In this document: positions 44,461 to 55,457 of the stretch, in pieces
How the letters are laid out: every line of letters starts with the position of its first letter
Numbering within the stretch: position 1 is the stretch's first letter
Source: Blasia pusilla
Lineage: Eukaryota > Marchantiophyta > Marchantiopsida > Blasiales
Assembly (NCBI GenBank): GCA_050084515.1
Contig: CM114272.1
Location: 54,002,001 to 54,066,000 of the forward strand
Direction: 5' to 3'
DNA length: 64,000 nt
Made by a program: the position numbers and the translations under genes
Notes under the pieces: model-generated
What the model saw: only the letters and a program-made list of their open reading frames with translations
Databases searched by the model: none
Told to the model about the DNA's origin: nothing

Positions 44461-45474
44461 ACACAGGAGCTCGATGGCACGGAGAGAGTACTCAGGAGAT
44501 AGTGCCTGGTTGGCATGCATCTGCCTATCTTTGTTGGTTGACTATGGTAGGTCAACCGCAGGTGTTGACTCTAGTGGTGGGGTTGGATGATGAGTCTTTA
44601 GATCTAGAGGTTAGTGAGGAGGCGACACGTGGTCGTGATATCCATGACGACATGGAGGTTGTGGAGTTCTTGCACATTGGCGTTATAGGGAGCACAATGA
44701 GTGCTAGGGAGCGGGATCGGATCCTACAGAGAGCCTGGAGGTTCAAGTGGGAGGGGACTCATATTTTGCGGGTATGGGGAGATGGTAGGATACGAGTGGT
44801 ACCTCATCCTTCCCAACAAGCACATATAGTGCAACATGCCCATGAGGAGTTGGGGCATTTTGGAGTAAAGCGTACTTACAGCTTACTCCAGGTTCAGTAT
44901 TGGTGGCGCGGCATGCATACTCAGATACAACACTTTGTGGCCAGATGTATGGTATGTGATAGAGTGCGAGCCTGCTTCAATGCTCCCACTGCGCAGTTAC
45001 ATCCTTTTTCGATTATGCGTTTAGGTTATCGGTGGAGTTTAGACTTCGCGGGACCTTTGTCATTGACGGGGCATCATCATAGGTATGTGTTGGTCATGAT
45101 GAAGCATTTCTCCAAGTGGATAGAGTTGGTGGCACTACTGGATAAGGCGAGCGAGGGAAAAACTTATGCGTTTCTAGATTATGTGCTTAGTCACTTTGGT
45201 ACACCGGTGGAGGTGTTAACTGACCAGGGTACCGAGTTCAGGGGAGAGTTTCAAGCCTTGTGTGATCAAGCGTTGATAGATCACGGCACCACGTCCAGAG
45301 ATCATCCTGAGGCGGATGGGTTGGTGGAGAGAGTAGTACAGTGCGGATCTACGAGGGGTGCAGCCACCATGTTGGTATGTGATGGTTGTTCTCGAGGGTG
45401 GCATATGTCATGTCTGACCCCCCCTCTTGATGTAGTTCCCATGGGACGATGGATGTGTCCGAGATGTGTATAGG
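44461..45474 (+). CDS. Integrase of the plus-strand methyltransferase gypsy element, fused to a PHD-finger-like C-terminus (partial)
   Basis: Part of a 416-codon uninterrupted frame (44223-45473). Zinc-binding part: HAHEELGHFGVKRTYSLLQV, with CMVCDRV. Core: first Asp in RWSLDFAGPL, second in LTDQGTEFRGEF, Glu in HPEADGLVERVVQ. Directly after this the frame reads GAATMLVCDGCSRGWHMSCL, then TPPLDVVPMGRWMCPRCV and a stop. This fits the PHD-finger pattern (Cys pair, His-x2-Cys, PPL, W-x-CP-x-C) except that only one Cys of the first pair is left. The usual integrase C-terminal region is absent, so an internal deletion near 45340 probably joined core and PHD segment. PHD fingers read histone tails; a role in targeting is inference. 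Confidence 0.85.
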
Positions 45475-45704
45475 GTAGTAGATCATGTCAAAGAGATGTG
45501 ATATTTTCTATCTGGAGTTAGGGAGATCCAACTGCCAACTAGAGGGGCGATTGTGTGATCTCTATGTATATGTGTGAGTTGATTTTTGTACATGTGTAGA
45601 TCTACCCGTGTGTGGGGAAGATCAGTCATTATTAGTCGTGGTATCTAAAGTATGGCTCATATGAGTCATATAACCTAGTCATAAAACCATGGATTTTTTC
45701 TAGT
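45475..45704 (+). other. 3' flank of the plus gypsy element ending in a CACTA-type terminus
   Basis: 45555-45625 matches the reverse complement of 16330-16430 (landmark GTGTGTGGGGAAGATC). The stretch ends with ATGAGTCATATAACCTAGTC followed by GGATTTTTTCTAGTG at about 45690-45704, a right-end CACTA-like terminus with TAGTCAT-type motifs before it. How the two pieces came together is unresolved. Confidence 0.45.
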
Positions 45705-46639
45705 GCACACCACCCTAACTCTCGTTATTTTGTGCGCGCCTACTCTATCCACCTTCCTTGGACCTCCGTCCCCGTTGAGCCGGGCTCGGCCTGGATATAA
45801 ACGCGCAACCCTATGCCATCTTTGCACCCGTGACTCTCCCGACTCCCATTGCCTTGGACCGCATCTCCTATAGCATGGGAGCGACATGCCCCCGACCCTC
45901 ATTACTCCCTCTTAGCCCGCCTTTGCCCTTACATGGGCCTCCCCATGCATACGTCCCTATGGAGGGCTCTTCCTCCTTCACTCCCGCTCCTCCCGCACCT
46001 TTTTCATAACTGCAGCCTACTGCGGGTCCTCTTTGACACCTCGCTCTCCTCTTTCCCCACTTTTCAATTAGAGCCATAATGGCTCTTCCGCATCCCGGAC
46101 ACTTCGCACCCTTTAACTGCCCGATGCGCGGGATCGCCTTGGCCCGCGGTCCAATGCAGGCGTGGCTCTCCCTCTATACGCCTCCTGCCGCATCTCAATT
46201 ACCTCAACCCAACTCTCCCTTCCTTTCCTCTCGGATCTCAAACCGCTGTGGGTTTGGTGCCCTCCAATTTTGCTCAGACACGCGTCCCTATGGATGCGAC
46301 CCCGCCTTAAATGCCCACAAGTACAACATACCTTGCAGGTACGTATGTACCTCCCACTCTTCACCTTCCTCCTAGGTTGGGCGTGACCCACCCAACTACC
46401 TCCCGACTTGCGACCCTATCCCTGTTTGCGGGAACTCCTCGTGCCCTACTCCGCCGCTATCACAACGCTTATGCAGCCGTAACCTAAATGCGTGAAATTT
46501 TCCCGACTACCCTAACCTACAACCTAGCAGCCGCGCTCTACAACCTAGCAACCCTAAACGGTGGCTATGGTGGATTGTTCAAAAACTTCCCTTTGGTCAC
46601 CCATCGATGACACTCTCCGCGCCACGCCTGAGCGCTCCT
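45705..46639. other. C-rich (plus strand) stretch, no gene recognised
   Basis: Open frames on both strands (for example 45849-46079, 46079-46375 and 46113-46391 on minus) have no known motifs. Composition resembles 33240-33600, the region between leader and gag in the minus-strand element. It may therefore be gag leader of a third, minus-oriented copy. Confidence 0.35.
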
Positions 46640-47313
46640 GTCGCTACACTATGCATCTGTCCCCCATCAACCCGCACCAGAAAAATCTTAGCAAAATGGA
46701 CAGCGCTTCCACCCACAATCTTTTGAACAAAAAAATGAGAAAAAAACGTCACTCGACGTCTCCAAGGGCTCCCGAACCAGGCAACTCGCTTGCCTACCTG
46801 CAAACAACGAATTCCCACCAGCCCCCTGACATCTTTCTCATGTAAAATAAAGAATAGTAAAAATGGCACACCCGGTCTAAAACTCCACTCCTCAATCTAC
46901 ATCGGCATATCGAGCCTCGTCCACCCTACGCTATCAAGGAATTCGGACGCTAGCACCCTAGTCCTATCTCACACACATACAAGAGAGGTGCTCCAACAGC
47001 CCAACATGAGAAAGATGGCTTGGGAAAGCCATCTTCCTCCCTTATATAGGTTGGGAAGAGCCAAAAGGCTCTTCCCCTAAAAATAGCTATCATCTTGGTA
47101 ACTTGCGCGCACAGGTTACCAAGGGCGGGTAACGTGCTCAACAAGTCACCTGGATATGAAAGACCTCAACAAAAAAGTTTTCAGAAATGACGTTCCTAAC
47201 ACAATGGACCTATCCTCAACCTCATCCGACACCGCAAGACAAAGTTACACTCAAGACAGTCCGTTGGCTCTTATGCCCTATCCACGATAGATCTCGGCCT
47301 ATCGGCTACTTAG
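46640..47313 (-). mobile_element. LTR plus leader of the methyltransferase gypsy family, copy 3
   Basis: Leader at 46640-46840 and LTR at 46841-47313, both matching copy 2 (33600-34062). The LTR's far part (47077-47313) matches copy 1 up to CTCGGCCTATCGG. TATA and palindromes are at 47012-47076. No attached coding domain is seen, so it is a truncated remnant in minus orientation. Confidence 0.7.
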
Positions 47314-47711
47314 ATGTGACAAGGCCCCAAAATTTGGGAATGTGTGCATAGGGACGCGTTTCGTCTTTGCCGAAAGGAACATAAGGCATCCCGAAGGAGA
47401 GAGAGCCGAGGTAAGAAATGGAAAGGCCGAAGGGTGAGCACCGCTGCATAGGGCGGTGTGCTTGAGGCTGAGTTTGAACGAGGTTGCGGTTGATCGGGCT
47501 ACCCAGTTGAGCAACAACCATAGTAATAATACTTAGGTGATTTCTAGAGTAATGTTACTAGGATTATCCAACCCTATATTGCATTAGGATGCGGGGGCGC
47601 ATCGCCTGGTATGCAAAGACGACGCGGGGGTCCAAGGGCACAACCCCAATCAAATTTTTTCTATTAATAGAAATGAAGAAAAATAGGTGAAAAACCCTAG
47701 CTTCTCGAGTA
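47314..47711. other. Spacer, nothing recognised
   Basis: Short open frames on the minus strand (47299-47521) carry no motif. No repeat shared with other parts of the window was noticed. Confidence 0.3.
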
Positions 47712-48291
47712 GTGAAATCGGGAGCCGCAACTATAGCGCATTCTCGTATGTCGAGTTATCTCCATATTCAAGTTCCATCGGAGCTCTTCTGTGAGCGCAT
47801 AGACAGACTAGGCCACTTTGTATCTCCAAGAGTTGTAATATATTTCAGTGATTTTTTCACATTCTATTTTGTCACACAAGATACTCATATCGGCGACACT
47901 GAAAATTTTGACTCTGAGGAGCTTGGAAGAGACGAAGATGACAATATAATGGAACATTGGATTCGAGCGAACGAGGAAGAGCAAAAATGGAGGAATTCAA
48001 GAGAAGCAAATCAACCGAGCACTTCTACTAACACAACCTACGACCCTCACATTGTCGCATCAATAGGAATTCAGAATTATTCCATCGAGTCTAATGAACC
48101 TATGAGGGATTCTCCTCTATAATCTTTGAACGTTGAAAGCATGGACTTAGTAGATGAGCCTGATGATAATGATGTTCTCATATCTATTGTTCTAAACTCT
48201 CAATCCATCAATCATGGCATGGATAGTTCATACATTTCCTCTGATGATAAAATAATTGCAATAGGAAATCATCTTCGATCCACCCGACTTT
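47712..48291 (+). pseudogene. Unrecognised acidic ORF remnant
   Basis: A 136-codon open frame (47712-48122) is followed, in the same frame after one TAA, by another 55 codons. The product is acidic, with DSEELGRDEDDNIMEHWIRA and a Ser/Thr/Asn-rich part, ending in NHLRSTRL. I do not recognise it. A transposase C-terminal tail is possible but not shown. No introns or promoter are evident. Confidence 0.35.
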
Positions 48292-48584
48292 GAACTCTTG
48301 AGCTGCCAAATTACTAACTACATCTTAATCCACCGAACCCAACCATAGACCTAGACTAGCATATTAATTGGGAAATTTAGTGAAATGGATTAGTAAATAG
48401 TTGTAGCAAACTTATTTTGTAAAGACTATTGTAAGAATGTCATTTTGAATACATTCCTTTTTATAACATTCTTGCTAATAAAGCAATGATTTTTACTTTG
48501 ATGGTCAAATTCGAAAGTGTCATTTTGTGGAAAGAAGATTTTATTGCCCATTTAGTTTAAAAATAGATTATATCCAAAAACTTA

Positions 48585-50222
48585 GAAAATGGAAAAGATG
48601 CCATTTTCATTGAAGATTTAATGGCGTGGGTTCAAAAAATGAGTTAACAATTTTTGAGCTTTTGGTCACAACTCCAATTTGTTTGAAACTTTGCAAGAGA
48701 ACTATATCAACCTTGGGGATCATGTGTACCAAAGTTAAGCTCTAGATGAGATACTTGGACAAGATGAAAAATGAAAAAAACATTATTTTCATTGAAGGTT
48801 TAATGGCGAGGGTTCACATAATGAGTTAACCATTTTTGACCTTTTGGTCATAACTCCATTTTTCTTGAAACTTTTCAATCTAGCTACATCCATCTTGGGG
48901 ATCATATGTATCAAATTTCACCTCAAAAAGAGATAGTTGGACAAGATGAAAAATGAAAAAATCCCATTTTCATTAAAGGTTTAATGGCGCAGGTCAAAAA
49001 AGGACTTAGCAATTTTTGAGCTTTTTTTCACAACTCTATTTTTCTTGAATCTTTGAAATAAAGCTACTTACACCTTGGGGATCATGTGTACCAAAGTTCA
49101 GCTTTAGATGAGATACTTGGACACGATGAAAAATGAAAGGACCTTATTTTCATTGAAGGTTTAATGGCACGGGTTCAAATAATAAATTAATAATTTTTGA
49201 GCTTTTGGTCACAACTCCATTTTGATTTAAACTTTGCCAAAGAGCTAAATTCACCATGGGGATCAAGTGTATAAAATTTCAGCTCCAGATGAGATCCTTT
49301 GAGAAGATGGAAGACCTTATCTTCATTAAAGGTTTAAGGGCATGGGGCAAAAAATAATTTAGAAAATTTTGAGTTTTTGGTCACAAATCCATTTTGATTC
49401 AAATTTTGCACTAGAACTACATTTTCCATGGATCAAGTGTACCAAAGTTCAGCTATAGATGAGATACTTGGACAAGATGAAAAATGGAAAGATCTTATTT
49501 TCATTGAAGGTTTATTAGCGCCAGTTCAAATAATGAGTTAACAATTTTTGAGCTTTTTCTCGCAATTCCATTTAGATTGATACTTTACGAGAGAGCTACA
49601 TGCACCATTTGGATGAAGTGTACCAAAGTTCAACTCTAGATGAGATATTTGGACAAGATGAAAAATGAAAAGACCTTGTTTTCATTGAAGGTTTAATTAA
49701 TGGCGCTGGTTCAAATAATGACTTAACAATTAATGATCTTTTGTTCATAACTCTATTTTTCTAGAAACTTCTTGAGAGAGCTACATCCACCTTAGGGATC
49801 ATGTGTACCAAAGTTCAGCTCAAGATGAAATAGTTGGACACGATGAAAAAAAAAAAAAAACCTCATTTTCATTAAAGGTTTAATGGCACGGGTCAAAAAA
49901 TGACTAAGCAATTTTTGAGCATTAGGTCACAATTCCATTTTTCTTGAAACTTTGCGAGAGAGCTACATCCACCTTGGGGATCATGTATACCAAAGTTCAC
50001 CTCAAGATGAGATGGTTGGATAAGTTGAAAAATGAAAAAACCCCATTTTCATTAAAGATTTAATGGCAAGGGTCAAATAATAACTTAGAAATTTTGGAGC
50101 TTCTGGTCAGAACTACATTTTTATTGAAACTTTGCAAAAGAGTTATGTGCATCTTGGGGATCAAGTGTACTAAAATTCAGGTATAGATGAGATACTTTGA
50201 CAAGATGGAAAATGAAAAGACC
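48585..50222 (+). repeat. Satellite array, nine units of ~180 bp
   Basis: The landmark ATTTTCATT-AA-GTTTAATGGC recurs at about 48603, 48785, 48966, 49146, 49319, 49498, 49678, 49865 and 50045, giving spacings of 173-187 and mostly 179-182 bp. Each unit also holds TTTTTGAGCTTTTGGTCA-like, GATCATGTGTACCAAAGTTC-like and GATGAGATACTTGGACAAGA-like blocks. Units differ by point changes and small indels. No coding frame is shared. Confidence 0.93.
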
Positions 50223-50559
50223 TTCTTTTAAAAATCCATTCTCCACTCTAACTAATTATAATAGAATCAATGAACAAATCACCTTGACCAAAATAGAAAA
50301 AATAGAGGGATTCTTGAAAATGACAATCGTGACGCAACGAAATCGTGGCCACCCTCATCTAACAACTCAAGACAAAGTTATGCCCAAAAAATTCGTTGAC
50401 TCCCTACACTCAAAATAGAAACAATGAAATAAAGAATATTATCCAACTAATGACAAATACCTAGTTATATTAGAAATGATAACAGGTGCACCCTATCATT
50501 ATATGGATGAACACTTTTTAACGCTCTCTCTTTCTCATATTCTTCGTGATCCACCTCAA
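50223..50559. other. Spacer, nothing recognised
   Basis: AT-rich; a 73-codon frame starting in the last satellite unit is not credible as a gene. Confidence 0.3.
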
Positions 50560-51075
50560 GGCTCTTCCTTTGGTTGGATTTTGCGGCATTGTAGGGTTTC
50601 AATTTTTATGTGCATATGGTAAGAGAGTGATATTATAATGTCACTCTCTTTGGAAGGATGTAGGGGAAGTCATAGATGATGGCTGCCACCCTCGGAAGAG
50701 TTTCATGATTTTTGGTCGTCTTCTAGAGGGTAGAAAAAGGGGGGTCAAGAAGGAGGAAGAAGGCCTTAAGTAGGACTCTTTTGAGTCTTTGTGGCATTTT
50801 CATGTTATCATGCAGTTAACTTTTGTTCCAACCATGGATGGTGTTGAAACTTGCACCAGCTAAGGCCTTAAATCTCTCCACAACTTCAATGTTTAAGATT
50901 TGGTAGTTATCTCCCTATGCTCAAACCAAAAATAGAAGGCCTTTTTTAGGGTTTATGATTTTTAATTCCATGTGTGAGTGGTTATTTTAAGTTTCTTCTT
51001 TTTCTATGTGTTTCTGGATGATGGGAGCCACTATGGGAAAAGTTTCATGATTTTTGGTCCCCTTTTGGGTCGCAA
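50560..51075 (-). repeat. Dispersed repeat family R1, copy 3 (reverse orientation)
   Basis: 50660-51000 is the reverse complement of the copies at 14965-15530 and 15548-15890: TTTCATGATTTTTGGTC, TGGCATTTTCATGTTATCAT, CTCCACAACTTCAATG and TTTTTAGGGTTTATGATTTT are shared landmarks. A second partial unit (51010-51075, TTTCATGATTTTTGGTCCCC) follows. Confidence 0.7.
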
Positions 51076-51193
51076 TAAGAGTTTTGATGGGCCTAGAGAG
51101 AGTTATCATCGCCTTGTACATAGTAACACTCCCCAAAACCTTTTGTGGGGAGAGTGTTTGGAAAATAGTGAGGTTATTTCTCATCTATCATAG

Positions 51194-51830
51194 TTGGAGA
51201 GTTTTATAAAGAATTCCCAACGCACTTTTGATTTGGAAGCTGAATTTAACATTTTGAAGGGGAAGGTCCCAATGGAGATTCATACTATTAACAATTTGAT
51301 GACGTTCCTCCAACATCTTGAGGATATTTGCGAGGATGAACTCAATTGTCTCTCATCCAGAGCCTTCAAGGTTTCTAAGAGTAGTGCAACTCTTTGGGGA
51401 AAAAATGGTACTTTGACTGAAAGGAGTAGTGGCTCATGAAATGGGGCATCTCAATCAACGATCTACCCACGGCCACCAACCAGGACCTAGCTGAACAACT
51501 ACACAACAATTACATCTCCACCAGTTGGGATCGGTACAAACGGCTTTGGGAGACTAGGGGAAACACATCTCACAAAAATGGAGAAAGAATGAGGGGCCAC
51601 CACACCCTCATGAACACTAGCAGATCCATACATCAAACCTCTTACATCTCTACCCCCATTCCCACTAAGTTATGTAATACATTAGCGAGATTCAAATGTG
51701 GTTCAATTGACCTTAAGATTGAGAGAGGAAAATTCTCATAGAAGAAAAGAGAGTACAGATTATGTAGATTTTGCAACTCGAGGCTCATTGATGATGAACC
51801 TAATTAGCCTCTTGCGTCATGTAAAGATCA
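51194..51830 (+). pseudogene. Non-LTR retrotransposon C-terminal remnant
   Basis: 51436-51741 (MKWGISINDLPTATNQ, WDRYKRLWETRG, IPTKLCNTLARFKCGSIDLK) continues past one TAG into REYRLCRFCNSRLIDDE. A basic stretch followed by RLCxFC and an acidic end is the usual close of LINE ORF2 proteins. An upstream piece (51194-51439) is in another frame. Family assignment rests on this C-terminal pattern only. Confidence 0.55.
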
Positions 51831-53159
51831 ACACGAATAAGAGAATTTTGCATTGAATAGTTCATCTCTCTCTGCATAGAGAAGCCACTCTTGCGAGTAA
51901 TATTGAACATGATATCCCAGACAACTTTGTGAGTGGTAATCTTCTCATCCCCAGCAGAACATTGTGGTAGTCCAAGTGGATTATGACTCCGACAACACTT
52001 CTTCACACGCACCTCCAACTGGACAGTGTGCTAAATGCACTCTAAGTGGATCCAGACTCTGATGACACTCGTCGACTTTCGGGACAACATGAGTTACCTA
52101 TTGCCTAGATGGTAGGTGAAATGGGTAACTAGATGTGGGTTCATCCATCCGCACCCTTATGAAATGCTAAATTAATTAATGAGCTTGCAACCCATAACAA
52201 CAACGATTTGCCAGGGCTCAGCAAGCAAAGGCGGAGGCTCTAACCAAAAACATGAGGCTACATGAGGAATGAGCAAGGATGACCAAGAGAGGAGAGAGAG
52301 GACAAATCGTGTTATATACCAAAACAAAGAGCTCAAATTGTTCTTCGTTTTGATCTGCACCATGGCTCATATAGTGAAGTATTTTTATTTATTTATTATT
52401 TTATAGACTCGTGCTCCTAGAGGGTTTCTAGTGTAGGCATTAGGGTTTCACAAGTTGTAATGTAGCGAACGCTCCCCATGTAACTTCCTTTCATTCATCC
52501 CTCCCTTCTCTCTATGTTAATCCTTATTTTTCATCCTTATTTCTCACTCCTACTTGATTCATGGTTATCTCCATCACTTCACCCTTAGGTAGACTCTTTT
52601 TCCATCCATTTTCATATGTATTTACCTTTTCTCTTCCCACATCCTTAGTATCACCATGAAGCCTCTAGTTATATTTGGGGAGAGGGGTTTGGGATTAGAA
52701 GTCGTAGGTGGTGAAGGTAGATGAGAGTTTATTCTAGGAGGATCATTATCGTGGACGAGAAGAGAGTTGATTACCATGACTGCTAATTTGAATGGGGGAA
52801 GTATGAGTGGTTTTAGTGGGATTTGTCTCTCGAGATTGATGGTGGGGGTGATATTCTCTTATTTGTGAGTTGTATCCATGCCTCAACCCTCACCATCCTC
52901 CCTTGTGGGGACTTGTGGGTTGTCTAGTGGGGATACAAAATGCCCTTGTTGTCCCAAATTTTTCATTGGTTCAGGAATTCTAAACTAATGGAAAAAAAAT
53001 CTCGACTTCGATAGATTTGGATGGGTGATTCCTCGAATCGACCAAGGATGCTCTCCGGTGCTTCTCGAATCATCACCTCCTCTTGAGGCATGGGATTTTT
53101 TGGGGATCCACCTTGGCAGAATGATAAGTCTCTTTGAGACCCGTTTTCCTTGTGTGAGG
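51831..53159. other. Spacer, no gene recognised
   Basis: Mixed composition with short open frames only. No motif, LTR or terminal inverted repeat was recognised. Confidence 0.3.
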
Positions 53160-55123
53160 TTGTTTCATAGGATCCCCCAAGCTATTCGGGACCTCCGTAC
53201 GTAATGCTTTCCTCCTCCCCCTGGCCAGGATTGCACTTGAACCTATGGACGAGCTCTCTTGGTATCCACTTCTTCTCCTTCCACAATGGTGTCTCCATTA
53301 TACCCTAGGAGGGAATGCCGGCCATAGAGGGGTTGTGGCTCGATTGAGGCATTCTGGAGGAGGTGATTGGGAGTCTTTGCTAAGCGAGTTTGTGGCATAT
53401 TCTAGAGATAGCACTTCACTTGGTTTCCTACTTATGATATTGTAGCACCTAGGCTGCGACAATGTAGGACACTTGGATGAGCCTATACTCGTGAGCCGCT
53501 TCTGCTCTTTGCCCGATGGATGTGGCACCTACGTTAGTTGTTACCATTGATGCCCTCCGGAGGCTACATCCTTGCCTTGCGGTTGACATTCCCACTTTTG
53601 TATGTGAGTTCCATCTTGACACCGTTCTATGTCTCGACCCGTCCCTCTTTGCACAGGCACGCAAAAGTTCTCCTAAGATTGCAATAGGAGGGTTGTTCGG
53701 TATGATGTATGAACACCTTTGTGATTGCTTCCCTTCCGAGGACTCTCCTAGTGGTTTTTCCAAGTTGCTTTATATTGCCCCTCAACTAGCTTAGAGGAGG
53801 GTGCCAACCAAAGTGGCTCAAGTATTGGGGGCAGGGCGACTATTGGCGTTGTCAAAGGAGGGTGGAGGTATTCTTTTGATCACCATAAGTGGGGTGCTCT
53901 TGTAGTTGGTGAGTCACACTATCGCTTTGCAATTCCGTAAGGCTTTCAAGTCACACTTGAGTTTGCATCAGTTTGGATTTGCCAGACCAGCCGGCTGTGA
54001 GACGGTAGCCTTAGGTTTGAGGGCTTGTCTTGATGTGCATCCAACGTGGGTGGTCCTCCAAGTGGATGTGGAGAACTCCTTCAACTCAGTGTCATAGGCA
54101 GCCATCTTCATAGAGTTGAAGGACGCAAGTGGCCCCATTGCAAGCCTCATTCCCTTTGTGTATGCTTTCTTTGGGGCCTCTTTGGCTCTCTATTTCTACC
54201 ATGGTCGGTGCGAGGAGGAGCTCACAATTTCGGAGTCCGCCACTGGGATTCATTATAGTGATCGTCTAGGTGGCGCATTGTTTGCTTCGACTCGTTATCG
54301 AGTGATTCTTTCTATAATGGAGATTTTTTCGGGTTATATTTTCCCCTCATTGGCGGAAGATCTAGACGTCGTCCTTGCATTTTAGTACTTTTTTGTATGA
54401 TTGGCACATGTCGCCCTCTTGATCAAGGTGGGGAAACGACAGGCTTGGTCTCCATCAAGCCTACTCGATGATCTTCATTTATTCAACAAATTCATGACAA
54501 TTTTTGGTGGGCTTTGCCTCTTGAGAGTCCCACTCGTGAGCCACGACTTTGTCTTGAGTTTTGTGGCGACAAATCTTACCAAGGATTTGCTCCATGTCGA
54601 TGATCTCATGAGGATTGGTGACCCTCAAGTCGCATATGGCATTCTCTCTTCTTGTTTTCCCCGTGGACCTAGTTATCTCACTAGAATTTTTGGAAGTCTA
54701 GTCACATTTCTATCCTATAGATCCTTTGATAGGAAGATCCTACAGGTGTTTGGGGATCTTCTAAGACTCGGCTTCTTTGAGTGCTCCATGGGGAAGCTAG
54801 CTCGTAAAGAGGCTTCTTGGCCGATTGCCTTTGGTGGAGTAGGTCTTTTCTCAACGAAAATAGTGGCACCCTTGGCGTTTTTGGGGAGTTGGGCCATAGC
54901 AACACCCTTTCTTTGCTCTAGATTTATAGATAGGGATAGAGCACTCATTCTACAGTATGTGTCCCAGGTTGTTGATGGCATGTTCTTGCTGCAGTCTTCC
55001 CTTAGGCTTTTGCGTCAGACTCGAGCTGTGAAAGAAGCCGACACTAGAGGCCGACTTAGTGGTAGTCAAATCTCTCTAGTTGTTGCAGACATTATCTCAA
55101 TTGTTAGTAAATTTAACCGGTAG
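53160..55123 (+). pseudogene. Non-LTR-type reverse transcriptase pseudogene
   Basis: From 53516 to 55123 one frame is open except for about five stop codons (near 53792, 53903, 54095, 54383 and 54398). Diagnostic blocks: QFRKAFKSHLSLHQFGFARP, GCETVALGLRACLDVHPTWV, VLQVDVENSFNSVS and FPSLAEDLDVV. The FNSVS block and the region where a LADD-type catalytic motif is expected (here LAED) match a reverse transcriptase family found in plant non-LTR elements. The C-terminal 240 residues (54401-55123) are uninterrupted. An N-terminal portion in another frame (53245-53445, LLLLPQWCLHYTL) belongs to it. The altered catalytic Asp and the stops show it is dead. Confidence 0.65.
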
Positions 55124-55182
55124 AAGGGTGCCCCTTTTCTTTTCCCGCACAAGTTGTGGCCTTCCGGTCGTTTTGATACTCT

Positions 55183-55457
55183 GTCCCGTGTGACTGGCGC
55201 AAGAAACCGGGTCTGGGCAAAGAAACCGGGTGCGGGCGATTTATCGAGGGAATAAAGAGACGGGTAAAAAGGGGATGAAATTTTTTGGAATTAAAAAAAT
55301 GAGATTCAAAGAGTGGCCTTCCCATACTCCACTCTTTGAATCTTCTTTTTTAATTCCAAATAGATTGTCTGCCACCCCTTTTCACCCGTCTTTTTCTTCC
55401 CTCACGAACTCGCCCGGACCCGGTTTCGTGCGCCAGTCGCGGAGGACGGGGCGATCA
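55183..55457. mobile_element. Foldback / long inverted-repeat element
   Basis: Arms of roughly 125 bp (about 55183-55308 and 55331-55457) are imperfect inverted copies. The outer part is GACTGGCGCA...GAAACCGGG against CCCGGTTTC...TGCGCCAGTC. The inner part is GATTCAAAGAGTGG (55295-55308) against CCACTCTTTGAATC. The loop is about 22 bp. No coding region and no clear target duplication were found. Confidence 0.8.

Larger units (their letters stand above)
34632..45474 (+). mobile_element. Methyltransferase-bearing Ty3/gypsy-type element, plus strand, 5'-truncated and split by a copia element
   Basis: The element starts inside gag (zinc knuckle at about 34672), continues to 35714, is interrupted by the copia insertion, and resumes at 40964 with protease, methyltransferase, RT, RNase H, integrase and a PHD-finger-like end. 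Reading across the copia insertion (dropping one ACCTG) restores alignment with the minus copy (around 30625-30660). It is AT-richer than its partner, consistent with longer decay. Long stretches keep one frame and are broken mainly by single stop codons rather than indels. Confidence 0.9.

Noticed and set aside
48585-50222. A CRISPR array
   Set aside because: Units are ~180 bp and repeat along their full length with no unique spacers, in plant nuclear DNA.
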